A DNA stretch of 64,000 nt from Seminavis robusta (taxonomy: Eukaryota > Bacillariophyta > Bacillariophyceae > Naviculales > Naviculaceae): positions 1 through 64,000 of the forward strand of contig CAICTM010000049.1 of the NCBI GenBank assembly GCA_903772945.1. The letters run 5' to 3'. Made by a program: the position numbers and the translations under genes. The notes beneath the pieces were generated by a model, which saw only the letters and a program-made list of their open reading frames with translations, made no database searches and was not told where the DNA came from. Below, piece by piece: positions 1 to 10,647 of this stretch; position 1 is the first letter of the stretch; each line of letters begins with the position of its first letter.

Positions 1-380
1 TAGGCACTCTTCGCAGAGCTGGAAGTCATCTCCTTGAGAAGGCGATGTTTGTCGTCGGCATTGGCAAGGTTGAGTCCAACGAAGACCTTCTCCATATTCG
101 TAGCCCACTTGATGGTCTGACATGGAGTGTTGGAACCATTGATGATGGCTACCTTGAAGGTGTATTTGGCACTGTTTGCATCTGCAGGAACGGTGCGAAG
201 TTTGTAGGTGGTTGCACGAGAATCGTCGATCTCGGCATCTTCGTCGTTGTCCACGAGAGGAAGAATGGTTTGTCACGCAACTGTTTCTCGAAGTTGGTGA
301 ACGCATGCTTTCCTTGAGCAATCTTCATGGTGAAGGAATAGGTTGAGGGTAGCTGAAAGCTATTGTGTTTGTTAACAAAA
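1..380 (-). mobile_element. Ty3/gypsy-like element, 5' internal region and gag start (partial)
   Basis: Reading on the minus strand, this segment follows directly on the LTR at 381-810 and runs off the left edge of the window. A gag-like frame starts with ATG at about 328 (MKIAQGKHAF...). After about 20 residues the frame shifts by one base and continues as a protein clearly homologous to the gag start of the nested element at 59125. Both copies read TYKLRT.PADANSAKYTFKV and then an INGS..P.QTIKWA stretch. The rest of this element lies outside the window. The frameshift may be a real lesion or an assembly error. Confidence 0.8.
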
Positions 381-810
381 TGCACTACGCTAAAAGCTAG
401 TGTAAAGATCTTTCGAGTGTTTTGAGTTTGAGAGAATGAAAGTTATGAGAGAGATTAGAAAGCTACGAAAACAAATCCATGAGAGAGATCGTTGTGAAGC
501 TCATTGAAGTTGGTCTCCCGCGGGAGGCCTCGAAGTGTGATATCGTAGTGCAGTAGGTTATGGCAATAACTCTACGTACTCCACGGTCCATTTCCGGAAC
601 ACGTGGAAACTTCAGCTAGTAGCTGTCTAGTAGCGTGGAAGCTTTCCACGCCGGCTAAATATCTAGAGCGATGTTTCATCGACAACCTAGTATGACTAGC
701 AGTCATGAGAACCCTGTCTCAATGACTATTCGCGAAGGACTACGTCATGAGTCGAACTCAAACCCTATCTAGGATCGAGTCGCGAATAAGGCTAAGAGCC
801 GTGTATTGCA
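381..810 (-). repeat. LTR (5') of the left-edge Ty3/gypsy-like element
   Basis: The minus strand begins TGCAATACACGGCTCTTAGC and ends GTAGTGCA. It aligns along its whole length with the two LTRs at 58649-59072 and 62608-63033. Differences from those two include many substitutions, so this is a different, older or subfamily-level copy. It is inserted in the transposase-like gene on the same strand: the coding frame is intact up to the codons for PNKDD and then enters the LTR. The matching 3' LTR and the target duplication lie outside the window. Confidence 0.88.
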
Positions 811-2246
811 GTCATCCTTGTTGGGCCATGTGTCGCTGTACATGGCAGCTGGGCTGAAGTGACTCCTCCTTGCTAGCTGCATGGCAGCATGGGAGAAGTG
901 GATAGTCTTGGTGGTGGGAACAAGAACAGCAGAGGCAATCTCTCCTGTTTCAGTGGCAGCATCCCAAACAGCACCAGCACCAAGACTCTTGGAGTAGTTC
1001 TTGACCACCTGAAAGGTATGGTCTTGGCAGAAGATTCCTTTGTTGCACTTAACACTTTGAATCTCTCTTGTGTGCCTTTGGTTGTCACTGATCCTCCACG
1101 GATTCCTGTTTGAAGCACAGGCAGCATCATAGATGTCACGGATGGTGTCACCAAGAGGAGGAAACTGTCGTATGTAAGTGCCATCCTTTTGAAGAAAGGG
1201 ATCTGGATCAGTGTAGTATGATGTCATGGACCTAATGAAGTCTCTGTTGATTGCATTGTAGATGAGCCGGCTGCAGAGTTCTCCATTTCCATAGGTCAAC
1301 ATGATGGATTCGAAAGTCTCAGTGGCGGTCCTATCCAGGTGACATGCCTTGTTTGGAAGGGCATACTTTGACTCCACAGGATAGAAGAGAGCAGCATGCT
1401 GTGGGATTGTGCACAAGACTTCAGCACTGTTGGCATCAAACCTTCTCTTGCAACAGTCACAGACCATTGACATGACAATGCACCAAGATGGAGCTCCAGT
1501 GATGCCAAAGATAGGGAACAAGGTCTTGTTCTTTGACCAGTTATGCCTCGCATTCTTGAGTTGGCCAGAGCATCTTCCATCGGGACAAGGGACTGTAATT
1601 CCACATCGATTCCAGTCCACCAGGAGGAGTTTCTGGCCAACAATAGAGTGATAGTGTGGAGACTTGAATTGCTCCTCTGTGGATGGAACTGTCATGGTGA
1701 GTCCTTCAAAATGTTGGTGGAATTGTGGATTCCTTGGCCGGGTAATGGATTCTGACACAGCTTCTGCCAGTGCTAGCATAGCTAGTGGTGCTCCTTTGGT
1801 CTTGTGCTTTTCGACAAAGGCATTATCCTTCACAAGAGTGGTGACCTTTCGACAGAGAGCTAGTGGAGTTGTGCTGGTTGTGTTCCTTGTGGATGTCTTC
1901 TGTTGCCGGCTCGGATTGGCTGTGTTCGTTCTAGCAGCGAAGAAGGCATCTCCATTCTCTCTTGTGGAATGCTTCCAGCTTCCTCTCTCATTCAGTGGAA
2001 GAGGAGCACTGAAGTGCCTTGTGAGTCTTCTGCTCTCTCTGATAGTTTCCATTGTCAGCTCATTCAAATCTCCTCTTCCTCTTGTTACTGTATTCTTAAT
2101 ACAGAGAACGTGGTGTGATCTTTTTGGGATTCTGAGACCAAGATGTCTGGCCTTACAGATGACACACTTCTTCAACGGATCAAAGACTTCTGCTACCTCT
2201 CCTCCCAGTGTTGTTTGTGGTCCTTCTTCTCTGGCTCGCTTGGATC

Positions 2247-2295
<49 letters not shown>

Positions 2296-3068
2296 GGCAG
2301 CCAGTTGGTAGGCAAGCGCTCGCCCAGAGCAGCTAGACACGACTAGTAGAGGATTAGGTGAGTGGAGAGACTCGGCCATTTACTGAGCCGACCGTCTCCA
2401 GTCCCCGGGGTACCATTCGGGACTGGGGAGTCCCGGATGGATCCCACACGGCAAAAGGGAGTCCCGGGAATGTGATGTTCCACGGGACAGCCTTGAGTCG
2501 TGCAACCAGGGAGGGAGAGGTGGGTTAATCTAATCTAGGTTCTTGCCTTCAGCGTCGGCTGAATGAAGAATTGTGAGCTGAGAGAGAGACAACCTTCTTG
2601 CGATCGGCAGTTCAATGGCTGGTCTTGGCTAGGTCGCTGGCTTTAGTGATTCATGGTTGCCGCTGTCGATCTTGCCAAATGTGGTCTTGGACGGGCGTCG
2701 TTGCCTTAAGGGTAATCTTGTTCGAGAGGCATTGAGGAGCTGATGCGGTGCATCATCATGTGGGGTATCCATTTCCGGAACGCAGGTGATGACCTGCGAG
2801 ATGTAGAGATGTACTTGAGTTGTAGGTGAGGAGCGCGGGAATTAATTTTGCAAATTGTGAGATGGTCCTCTCGGCAACCATGATTAGGGTCATAGTTGCG
2901 AGAACCCATCAGGGTTCAAGTTTCCACGCTGCGGGGCGTGGAAACTCGGACGGGGGGTTCCCCAGGCGTGTTGCTGCTCAACACTGAGTTCCTCTGTTGA
3001 CTTTGGCAGCCCATTCCTCCATTGTGAGTGGTAGCTGCTGTTGCTGCTGCTGCTGCTGTTCCGGTCAT
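811..3068 (-). pseudogene. Transposase-like ~1000-aa family, copy 1 (broken by two insertions)
   Basis: This is homologous along its length to the proteins at 36567-39545 and 40153-43158. The open part (2379 down to 811) carries the N-terminal C-x2-C...HH-x2-LC motif, the YHSIVGQKLLLVDW block, a zinc-ribbon-like cysteine set, the LTYGNGELCSRLIY block, the first acidic motif (CQDHTF) and the second (MYSDTWP). It then runs into the LTR at 810. The natural N-terminus appears to start at the ATG at 3068: the peptide there shares HN..MG.QSQQRN with the 40153 protein. It is separated from the rest by about 600 bp of inserted DNA (2388-2983). A 16-residue Asn run is encoded by a GTT/AAC microsatellite at 2250-2296. 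With both ends interrupted this copy cannot make the full protein; the C-terminal third would lie left of the window. Confidence 0.85.
2388..2983 (-). mobile_element. ~600-bp insertion in the transposase-like gene, possible solo LTR
   Basis: This segment separates two parts of copy 1 that are adjacent in the intact paralogues. On the minus strand it begins TGTTGAGCAGCAACACGCC and contains GC-rich inverted motifs (GTTTCCACGCCCCGCAGCGTGGAAAC, GGGACTCCC repeats). A 5-bp direct repeat CTGAG flanks it at 2383-2387 and 2984-2988. It has no coding capacity that I recognise. The size, the initial TG and the hairpins would fit a solo LTR, but the right end (minus strand) is not a clean CA, so the class is uncertain. 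Confidence 0.45.
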
Positions 3069-3295
3069 GATGGTGCTGGCTGATGGTGCTGCTTTTGGCT
3101 GAGATAATGACTGTCGAGTTGAAGCGAGCGGCAGGATGTCATTGTCGATTTTTCGCGATGGAGTCCTCCTTTCGGTTTTCGCGAAAGAAGAAATCCGCCA
3201 TTTGATAGCACACTAACTCTGTAATCTTTATAAACGGTACGTTAAGTATATTTGAATCTTTGCTGACGCATTTGCTGATGTCATAGGTTGATTAG

Positions 3296-3316
3296 CCAAT
3301 CACATTACTGCCTTCT
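3296..3316 (-). promoter_or_regulatory. Conserved 21-nt upstream element of the transposase-like family, copy 1
   Basis: The minus strand reads AGAAGGCAGTAATGTGATTGG. Near-identical sequences lie at the same position upstream of the other two copies (36342-36362 and 39936-39956), 217-248 nt before the presumed ATG in each case. Similarity in copies 1 and 2 extends some 15 nt further upstream. It could be a core promoter, a transposase-binding site or part of the transposon end. Confidence 0.6.
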
Positions 3317-4060
3317 ACCGCTTTTGGGCTACATTAGCTGCTAGCTAGAGCTGGTAGTGGTAGCTGGCCACCCTGCCCGGGGCAAGTGAGAGCCCTTTTT
3401 CTATCTTCATTCGATTGGCTGATTACATGTACCATGTACCAGTCGAATCATTCGAATCGAATCATTCGATTCAATCATTCGATAAAATCGATTGACTTAC
3501 AGTACAAAGATAGATCCAGCGAAATTTTCATACGGATGTTCTTACATGTACCGGTACGGAGTACGGAGTGCTCGTTGCTGTACTGTACTCCCACGTCCCA
3601 TGGTGCGCTACCGGTATGGTACCGTTAGCTATCATAGCTAGAGTACTACTGGTATGTACCGTACAGTAGCTAGCTACCAGTAGCCGTGCATGATGCTTCA
3701 GGCTTCAGTTTACAGGCTCGGCACAAGTCAAGTCACTATCGAGTTTTGTGCACAAGCGGGCATTGGAGTCGACAGAGAGACAATGGGCCTTAGCCGAAAG
3801 ACGCAAATTTGAATGTAGTTGCTTCCACTTTGTTGCGAAAGATTCTTAGCCACTTCACCCATTCTCACTCGTGGAAATAGTATTTTTGGTGGACACGGCC
3901 ATTATTACATGCACGAGGCGCAGTTCTGTTTCGTACATATTTTGTATACACTTTTTTGATATCCAAATTGAAACATTCCGATATAACAATGGTCCACTGA
4001 TACAGACTTCCTCTCCTCACATTTCGGTTTCTCGTTGTGCTCAACCATACCAACAACAAC
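3317..4060. other. Intergenic, short palindromes and ATTCGA tract
   Basis: No gene is recognised. It holds an ATTCGA/GATTCAA-rich tract at about 3441-3492 and a run of overlapping short palindromes (GTACCGGTAC, CTAGCTAG, TACCGGTATGG) at 3545-3690. Both motif types recur in other spacers of the window. Confidence 0.6.
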
Positions 4061-6295
4061 ATGAACATCCTGAAACAGCGCAATTCCTCTCTCCTTGCCA
4101 TCCTGTGGGTTCTCCTCGGCGTAGCCTTGTGTTCCCAAGTCCAAGCCCAAGTCGAGACTGAGGATGAACATAGCACCAAGCTAGAGCTTCTTCGCGAGAA
4201 GAAGCACCGGTTTGAGAATGGAGAAAAACGCAGCGAATTTGACCTTGAGGGAAAGAGACTCCGAATGAAACTGCAGTTGCAATCATCTTCTTATCTAGGA
4301 GAAACACCTACTAGTACTGCTCACGAATCAGAAGATCAAAATGTCCGCAGGACGCAGCAGGAGACTGTGACGTACACATGGGAAGTTGGCGTGGGAGTAG
4401 AACTCTTGATCCCCGTCAGTACAGTCCCAGGGGCTGAGATACGAGCCCTGGAACGCCTCGCCCAGACCTTTTTCAGGAGGGTGTTTGCCTCCACCTATCC
4501 AGAATCCTTTCAGCGAGTTGACATGGACCCCTTTGGTAGAGAGAATTTCGGCCCATTCATCATCGGTATTGGATTCAACATGGCAACCGTTTTCCGTACC
4601 CAAGGAAGTATCCCATCAAACCCTGAGGTTGAGGCGTTATTGAATACTGCCACGGACACGTTCGAGTATGAATTCATTTTTGAGTTTGTCCAAATGGCAG
4701 GGCCTGCTTTTGAGACGTAAGTTATTGATGCACCATTGAGTAGTTTGAAGCTGTGATTGTGGGTACGGGTAGCTTGCTGACGAGTTTTATTTTTTATCAC
4801 ATGGGTCGAAACCAACAGTGCTATTGATGCCATTGCAGTTGTGCTCGATACTACCCCCACTCCTGCGCCTACCTTTGCCATGCCTGTCACCATCAGGCCA
4901 ACCCCGACGCCCGCTCCCACACGAATTCCTACAGGAAGGCCCACACGAAGACCTACACGAAGGCCAACACGCAACCCAACACGCAACCCAACACGCAACC
5001 CAACACGCAACCCAACACGCAACCCCACGCCAAGCCCCACTGCCAGCCCCACACCAGCGGCCACCGACAGCCCGGTCACACTAGCCCCTACAGTTGCAGG
5101 AACAAGATTCGACCCTACCCGAGACACCTGTGTGCTTCAGACGTCCATTGAATGCACCACTTTTAGTGGTCAAAGTTGTGACAACATTTTTGCTCCAAAT
5201 CAGACAGTGTGCAATGATGTAGACAATGGTGTCAGTGCCGTGGAATTCTGGTTGACTGGGAGCAGTTGTGAATCCACGCCGAACTGCACCGACACGGGAA
5301 CCATTACTGGGGTCGATGCCTTTGTTGAAGTTGCTGAAGATGGTAATACTGCATTCGCTGGAGTTGTCCCCCTTGGTGGAATCATCAGGGTCAGCGGACC
5401 TTTCACGACTGATAGTCTCACTATCACAATCTATACGAACAGCAGTGGTACCCCTGGAGACCTCTTGCAGCAACTTGAAACCGTGAGTCTGGGGTGTGCA
5501 GGTACTGTCGGATCAGATTTGACGCTGCTTGCCAACTATGGGGCTCTTCAATTGATCGGATTTGAAAACCCAGCTCAAGGAAGTCAAATCGAAATTGAAC
5601 CAATCGCAATCACCATGAAGGTCACAAACTCGAGGGTCGACAGCACTGTGAACACAGCTGTTGGCATCATCCAGAGTACCCTTAACGGTGCTGTTGTTGG
5701 TTCCAGCCCTTTTGAACCAAACCCCGTCAACTTGATCCCAAGTGGGCAAACCAATCTGACATATAACGAGAGTATTTCTTCGGAGACGTCTGCGGTTGTG
5801 AACCTTACCGGCTCCCAGGGAATCACATTCGAGTTCCGCCTTGATGCAGCCGGTGAAGGTGTTGTAAATGGCACAGAATGTACAACTACGACAATGTACA
5901 ACATCACAGTTATGGGCCCTGTTCCAGCAGCTCCTGCGCCAAGCGCAAATGTCGCCCCTGATACTGTAGCCCCTGTCACCGGTGCCCCCATCACCGGTGC
6001 ACCAACTGCAGCAGCCGGAAATCCCACTGGCACACCCACCAGAAGCCCTACCAGGACGCCTACTCGAAATCCCACTGCACGCCCCACTCGAAGGCCTACC
6101 AGGCGCCCGACTCGTCGTCCTACTCCAGAACCTACCAACAGGCCTGCCACACCCGAGCCCACCCCCAGACCTCTCCCGATGACGCAACCACCACAACCAA
6201 TGCCTGGTGGCGGTAACCCCACACTTGTGCCATTGCGTCGTGACCTATTCTTGGCCGAGGAAGGTCTGCTGGATGACGATGATGAAGATTACTAG
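4061..6295 (+). CDS. Secreted PT-repeat (mucin-like) protein, two exons
   Basis: The exons are 4061-4716 and 4819-6295, joined by a 102-bp GT-AG intron (donor GTAAGT, acceptor CAACAG); the reading frame is continuous across the junction. The product is 710 aa. The start at 4061 is preferred over an in-frame ATG at 4037 because it opens directly on a hydrophobic signal peptide (LLAILWVLLGVALC, then SQVQAQ). Residues 30-220 form an unrecognised globular region. Next come PTR/PTRNPT repeats, a Cys-containing extracellular-looking domain with many N-x-S/T sites, a second PTR-rich repeat block, and an acidic end LLDDDDEDY. Such Pro/Thr tracts are typical of O-glycosylated wall-associated or adhesive proteins in diatoms. 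A cell-surface or secreted role is inferred; no enzyme motif is seen. Confidence 0.85.
4964..5023 (+). repeat. 12-bp coding tandem repeat (PTRN) x5
   Basis: Five identical units CCAACACGCAAC encode Pro-Thr-Arg-Asn. They lie at the start of exon 2 of the secreted protein and are flanked by diverged PTRR and PTPSP units. The perfect identity of the units suggests recent expansion by slippage or unequal exchange. Confidence 0.9.
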
Positions 6296-7520
6296 GCGTC
6301 AGGAGCTCAGAGACGAGAGTTGGCTGCAAATGGGTTTCTGCGTCAACGTACAATATATATCACAGTGTCCCAGGTGTATGGAAGTGTCATTTGTGGATTT
6401 TTTTCAGCTCAAGACCAGACCTCTCTCTATGACCATTGTTTGTTGCTTTTGCGGAAATTGCAAGGGAACGAGCAATTTGACAATCATAGAAGGAACGAGC
6501 AATTTTGGAATCAGAGGAGGCTGGCAGTGTGGGATACCATTCCCACCGAAAAAGAGCTTTTTATGTTTGTGGTACCAGTGGTATGCATAGAGTAACTTTC
6601 ATAACAACAAAGCAGAGACGATAAGAGGCATCCTTCCATCTTAGCTCGCTAGCTAGACCCCGAGGATTCGGCAGTTGCTTGATTCGAAAGGCAACCATAT
6701 GGTACATGTACGACATCATTGCCAGCGCGGAGACGAGTCCACTGGCTACTAGCTGCAACGGATTCTAGAGATCGAATGATCAATTATTCGAAGGCGAGGA
6801 ATTGCATCCAGAGCGATCGAGCGAACTGAGAAAGCGCTACACATGTATGTACGAAAGGAAGCATCGTGCAGTCCTCATTGCGATGATTGGCCTCGGCTGT
6901 TGTGCGGGTGCAGCACCACTACCTGATGAATCGATCGATAGCATTGCCCTTGATGGGCATTTCTGGTGAGCTGCCTGTTCTCGGTTCCGGTGTTGTAGTT
7001 GTTACCTCAAGGCTTCAGCCAACGCACACGGTACCATACCGGTATGGCTAGACTATTACTACATACGTACGGTACCAGCCAGCTAGCCAGACTAGCTACC
7101 GTAGCTAGATAGAGGGATGGTTGCAATTCAGTTCAAAGCTGCCAGTGTGACCCAGCCTCACACATGCATTGAGGGCAACCATGACTAAAAACGCGAAGCC
7201 CAATCTCGGCTTTTCCCGAAACCCTTCAAACGAGAAGCTTCTCTCGCTGGTTCTCTTTTTCTTGAGTGTTCCAAGACGCCAAGACCTTCACCCACAAACC
7301 CAAAAGCAATCACCACTGGGCTTGGGATCACCATCACATTCCCAGCAAGCAAGTCTTTGACACTGCCAAGAAGCAAGTAATCTCTGACGAGTTAGTCTGC
7401 CCTTAGCTTCAACAGCAAGTGTCATGGCATCATCAGGCCATCAATCGTCTCACAAAACACAGACAAAAACAGCAGACAAAAATCACTGCAAAACCCAAGC
7501 AAACAGCGAACAAAAACAAC
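6296..7520. other. Intergenic, no gene recognised
   Basis: Short open frames occur but none has recognisable similarity. Palindromic TACCGGTA/GTACC and CTAGCTAG clusters lie at about 7028-7110. The last 100 bp before 7521 are A/C-rich and probably the 5' UTR of the TLDc gene. Confidence 0.5.
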
Positions 7521-9235
7521 ATGACAGCAACTTCCGGAACACTGGCTTCCATACCGGTACCCCTTCGAAGTCAACGGAGCGCCAGATTACCACGGCGTGG
7601 ATCCTTTACAGAAGCAGAAGAGTTCTGCCTCCGCGCTCTACTGCTCGACAGAGCACCCGGTGAACCACCCATGGATGCCAAGCTGGGGTGCCTCGACAAC
7701 AACGGATATGTGTACGAAAAGTATCGCCACTCTCCCGAGCCACGAAAGAAAGAGTTTGACGACAATGTACTCTTCCAGCTGCCGTTTGGCGGCGACAACA
7801 ACAAGGTGCGAGCAAGCAACAAGTTTGGTCGCAATGAAAAGAAGCTTCTTGGTCTCTGGCAAGCCCACGAAGAAGGAGTCCATCATCTGGTCATGAACAA
7901 CAGAAAATCCTCCAGCAATCGTCTTCCTACAAGACAGTGTAGTAGTGGGTTTTTGGCGGAACCTTCCAGTACACCAAACCATAGACGAATAGCCAGCGAG
8001 GGAAGCAAGGCTTCACAGGCTTCGTGGGCTGGAGCACTGAGTGTCAAGACGGATATCGAAGTCCGACCGGGACTGGAGCATGATGACAATTCATCTTGGG
8101 ATGAAGAAGCACCAACCCACTATGATGCTTGGGAGGTGCTCAAGGATGAGTAAGTACTGAAGCATCAGCAAACTCTTCTATCTCTTTTTTAGAAGACCAC
8201 CACTCACGCTGTTTCCTTAATTCACTTTACAGGTATGCCGAAGATTTTGGATTTGATTACAAGGAAAACCTTCATTCCATCAAGGCCACACTGGAAGAAG
8301 ACGATGATACCTTGCAACACGTATTCAAGATTCTTGGAACCTCTGCAGACGACAATTCAGCCCAACCTCATGTACTGAGCCCACCACTCATGGACTCTTT
8401 GCTCAATTTCGCACCAACTTCAGTCTCGATGGAAAACTACTGGATGAAATTCAGCTTGATACGCGACGGGGCCTCGCTTTACACACTCAAACAGTATGTC
8501 AAGGCAGCACCGTGCACACTCCTTGCCATTGAGACGACAAAAGGACATGTCTTTGGATCATTCACCTCCAACATCTGGAAGAATCATCCTACTTTTTTTG
8601 GTGGTGCCCCGTCGTTTCTTTGGCGAATGCGACACAATCGACGAACAGTCTGCCATTCCTTGTTTGAGCAAGCTCAGTTAGAATCGGAGATTGATGTGTA
8701 CGCGTCCAGCGGTCTCAATGATCTTTTCCAGGTGTGCGACGAGCATCGATTGGCAATTGGAGGAGGAAAACTCACTCCGGATGGTGAAGAACCTAGCGGC
8801 GATAACGGACATGGGATCAAACTGGACGACCTGAAAGCAGGCGAGAGCTACGGCTTTGGAATTGCTCTTGATGATGACTTGCTCAGCGGGACCACAAGCC
8901 CGTGCGGCACATTCAGAAACCCTTGTTTGATCGATCCAATGTCTAAGGGAGAAGTGTTCGACGTGGCCAACATTGAGGTGTGGACGTACACCCCCTGTGC
9001 GGATGTACAGGCTGCGGAACGAATGGAAATGACGCGATACTTTTTGGAAGAGTCAATACGCTCCGTGACCAGCAGCACTGCCAGCTCGGCCAAGGGAGTC
9101 GACCTATACTCCAATCCATTCAATTCACAAGACGAGTTCCAGAGAGACTTTTATCGCCGTGTTGGACAGCACGAGCGTACGGGCCCCAACCACAAATACG
9201 GCACGTTGATTGCTGCAAGTGGTGTGCGTCGATAG
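7521..9235 (+). CDS. TLDc-domain protein, two exons
   Basis: The exons are 7521-8149 and 8233-9235 with an 83-bp intron (GTAAGT...TTTACAG); the join regenerates a Glu codon and keeps frame, giving 543 aa. The start is the first ATG in frame (MTATSGT). The first ~220 residues are basic and probably disordered. The second exon carries a TLDc domain: LLNFAPTSVSMENYWMKFSL, then LYTLKQYVKAAPCTLLAIET, GHVFGSFTSNIWKNHPTFFG, and at the end GFGIALDDDLLSGTTSPCGTF followed by an IEVWTY strand. TLDc proteins (the OXR1/NCOA7 family) are linked to oxidative-stress resistance and V-ATPase regulation in animals and fungi. That role is family knowledge and is not shown here. No membrane segment or targeting signal is evident. 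Confidence 0.87.
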
Positions 9236-9867
9236 ACTGCGCGAAAAGTAGCAACCAACCATCCGCTGCAGGCTAGAAGCTGAGGTGCCCCCTGTTCTAA
9301 AGCCGATGAGCGTCATACCCTTGTTTCATTTCATCATTTCATGTACGACGTACTACTGTATATTTGTCCATGTTTAGTTTGTAATAATTCCAACTATAGA
9401 GATCGTTGCATATCTTTGAGTATACGGTGCATCTGGCATTGTACTTGTATGATTTCTTCAGTGAACCGGGCCTCGTTGCTCGAACGGACCAGCACATTTG
9501 CATGGCCCCAACGCCCCCCAACAGCGAAACCACGGCGAACAGTTTGCCACTCGGTAGGTGGGATCATGTGGCGACGCTCGAGAGAAACTCACCGTCAGCG
9601 CTATCACTTCAACAGTGCCACGGCAACGTCAAGTTTCTAAAATAACTCTTTGGGGAACCCCTGGAAAAGGTCGGTAAAAAGTTCTTGTGGGTCTGGCAGC
9701 TGTCTGGCTTGAGCGTTGATAGCATCTTATTTCAGGTAGCCAGAATGCTCTTTTTGCAGCCACGAAAATGGAATATCCGGATCAAAGACAAGTCCCCGGT
9801 GTTTGTCACGGACCCACCTTTACACTTGCCGTCACACATGCCATTTTGGTATCGAGGCGCCTCCTGT
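9236..9867. other. Intergenic, no gene recognised
   Basis: Contains the 3' flank of the TLDc gene and sequence downstream of the LRR-protein relic on the minus strand. Nothing with coding similarity is seen apart from a frame on the minus strand (about 9732-9868) that could be decayed continuation of the relic. Confidence 0.4.
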
Positions 9868-10647
9868 CTATCGATTATCGTTTCGTGCAGCGGAGAGTAG
9901 TGGCCGGGGCAGCCATTGCCATTTGGAGCGAAAGCTGAAACGTCGTTTATGGTTCTTTCCATCCCAACTCGCTTCAGAACGCCCTTCGTTCTCGGGTTGT
10001 GCCCTCGATTTGTTGGATGCGGATAAGACCGTACTCGTTTTGGAACCGTCCGTAGCAGTATCGTCTTCCAAACTGCTCTTCGTTTCTGGGGTTTGTCGAG
10101 GATTTTCCTTTTGTTGGTCCCCATGTTGATCAGAGGGAGTCTTTTCCATGATTGTTGTACCTTTTTTGGCCGGGGATTGCTGGGAATCGCTTACAGCACT
10201 AACGCTATCGCTCCGAAGAGACGCATGATTCCATGGCATGTCTTTCAGCTCTTCCAAGAGCATGAGCGCCACCATCTTGTTCCCTTCCATTCCGCCAGGA
10301 CTATTTTGTTGGTGGGATTTTGGTTTGCGTCCTCGTTGGAATAGGTCTTCTACTGTCTTGTCATCTGGGATGCTGTGCAAAGACGGATAAATCATATTCT
10401 GATACTGCACCGATCGCAAATCTGTGATGCTTGACACGCATGTTTGATCATCTTGGCTGAACTGGAGAGCTTTTGGGTAAGCCTCAGACGGTTCCTCTAC
10501 AGCATGTTGTTGCTGAGCAGCAGCAAATGCGTGGAGATCGTTGTCGGCGTTGTAGTCGGTCTCCGTTTGCTCCAAAGCATCATGACGATCTCCCTCCGTA
10601 ACGGTGGAGCCAGTGGGGCATCGGTGGCTGTCTCCCATTGCATGCAT
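9868..10647 (-). CDS. N-terminal (cytoplasmic-type) fragment of a membrane LRR protein
   Basis: This is 259 aa from the first ATG at 10647; a second ATG at 10638 gives MGDSH, matching the MMGDRY start of the paralogue at 16021. Shared blocks with that paralogue are NDLHAFAA, YP.(T/A)L.F.QDDQT..S.(I/V)TDL, V.YQ....YPSL..(I/V)PDD.TVED.F. The paralogue continues through a transmembrane helix into LRRs; this protein stops at a basic stretch where that helix would start. The adjacent DNA shows no helix or LRR in a continuous frame. It is either a truncated relic or a stand-alone form of the intracellular part, which cannot be told apart from one sequence. The function of the shared block is unknown. 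Confidence 0.65.
   Translation of the reverse strand: MHAMGDSHRCPTGSTVTEGDRHDALEQTETDYNADNDLHAFAAAQQQHAVEEPSEAYPKALQFSQDDQTCVSSITDLRSVQYQNMIYPSLHSIPDDKTVEDLFQRGRKPKSHQQNSPGGMEGNKMVALMLLEELKDMPWNHASLRSDSVSAVSDSQQSPAKKGTTIMEKTPSDQHGDQQKENPRQTPETKSSLEDDTATDGSKTSTVLSASNKSRAQPENEGRSEASWDGKNHKRRFSFRSKWQWLPRPLLSAARNDNR

Noticed and set aside
1664-2311. 215-codon plus-strand frame with a poly-Leu end
   Set aside because: Antisense shadow of the transposase-like gene; poly-Leu arises from the GTT/AAC microsatellite.
5513-6222. Minus-strand frames with GVRVGLRVGL-type repeats
   Set aside because: Antisense of the PT-repeat coding region of the secreted protein.
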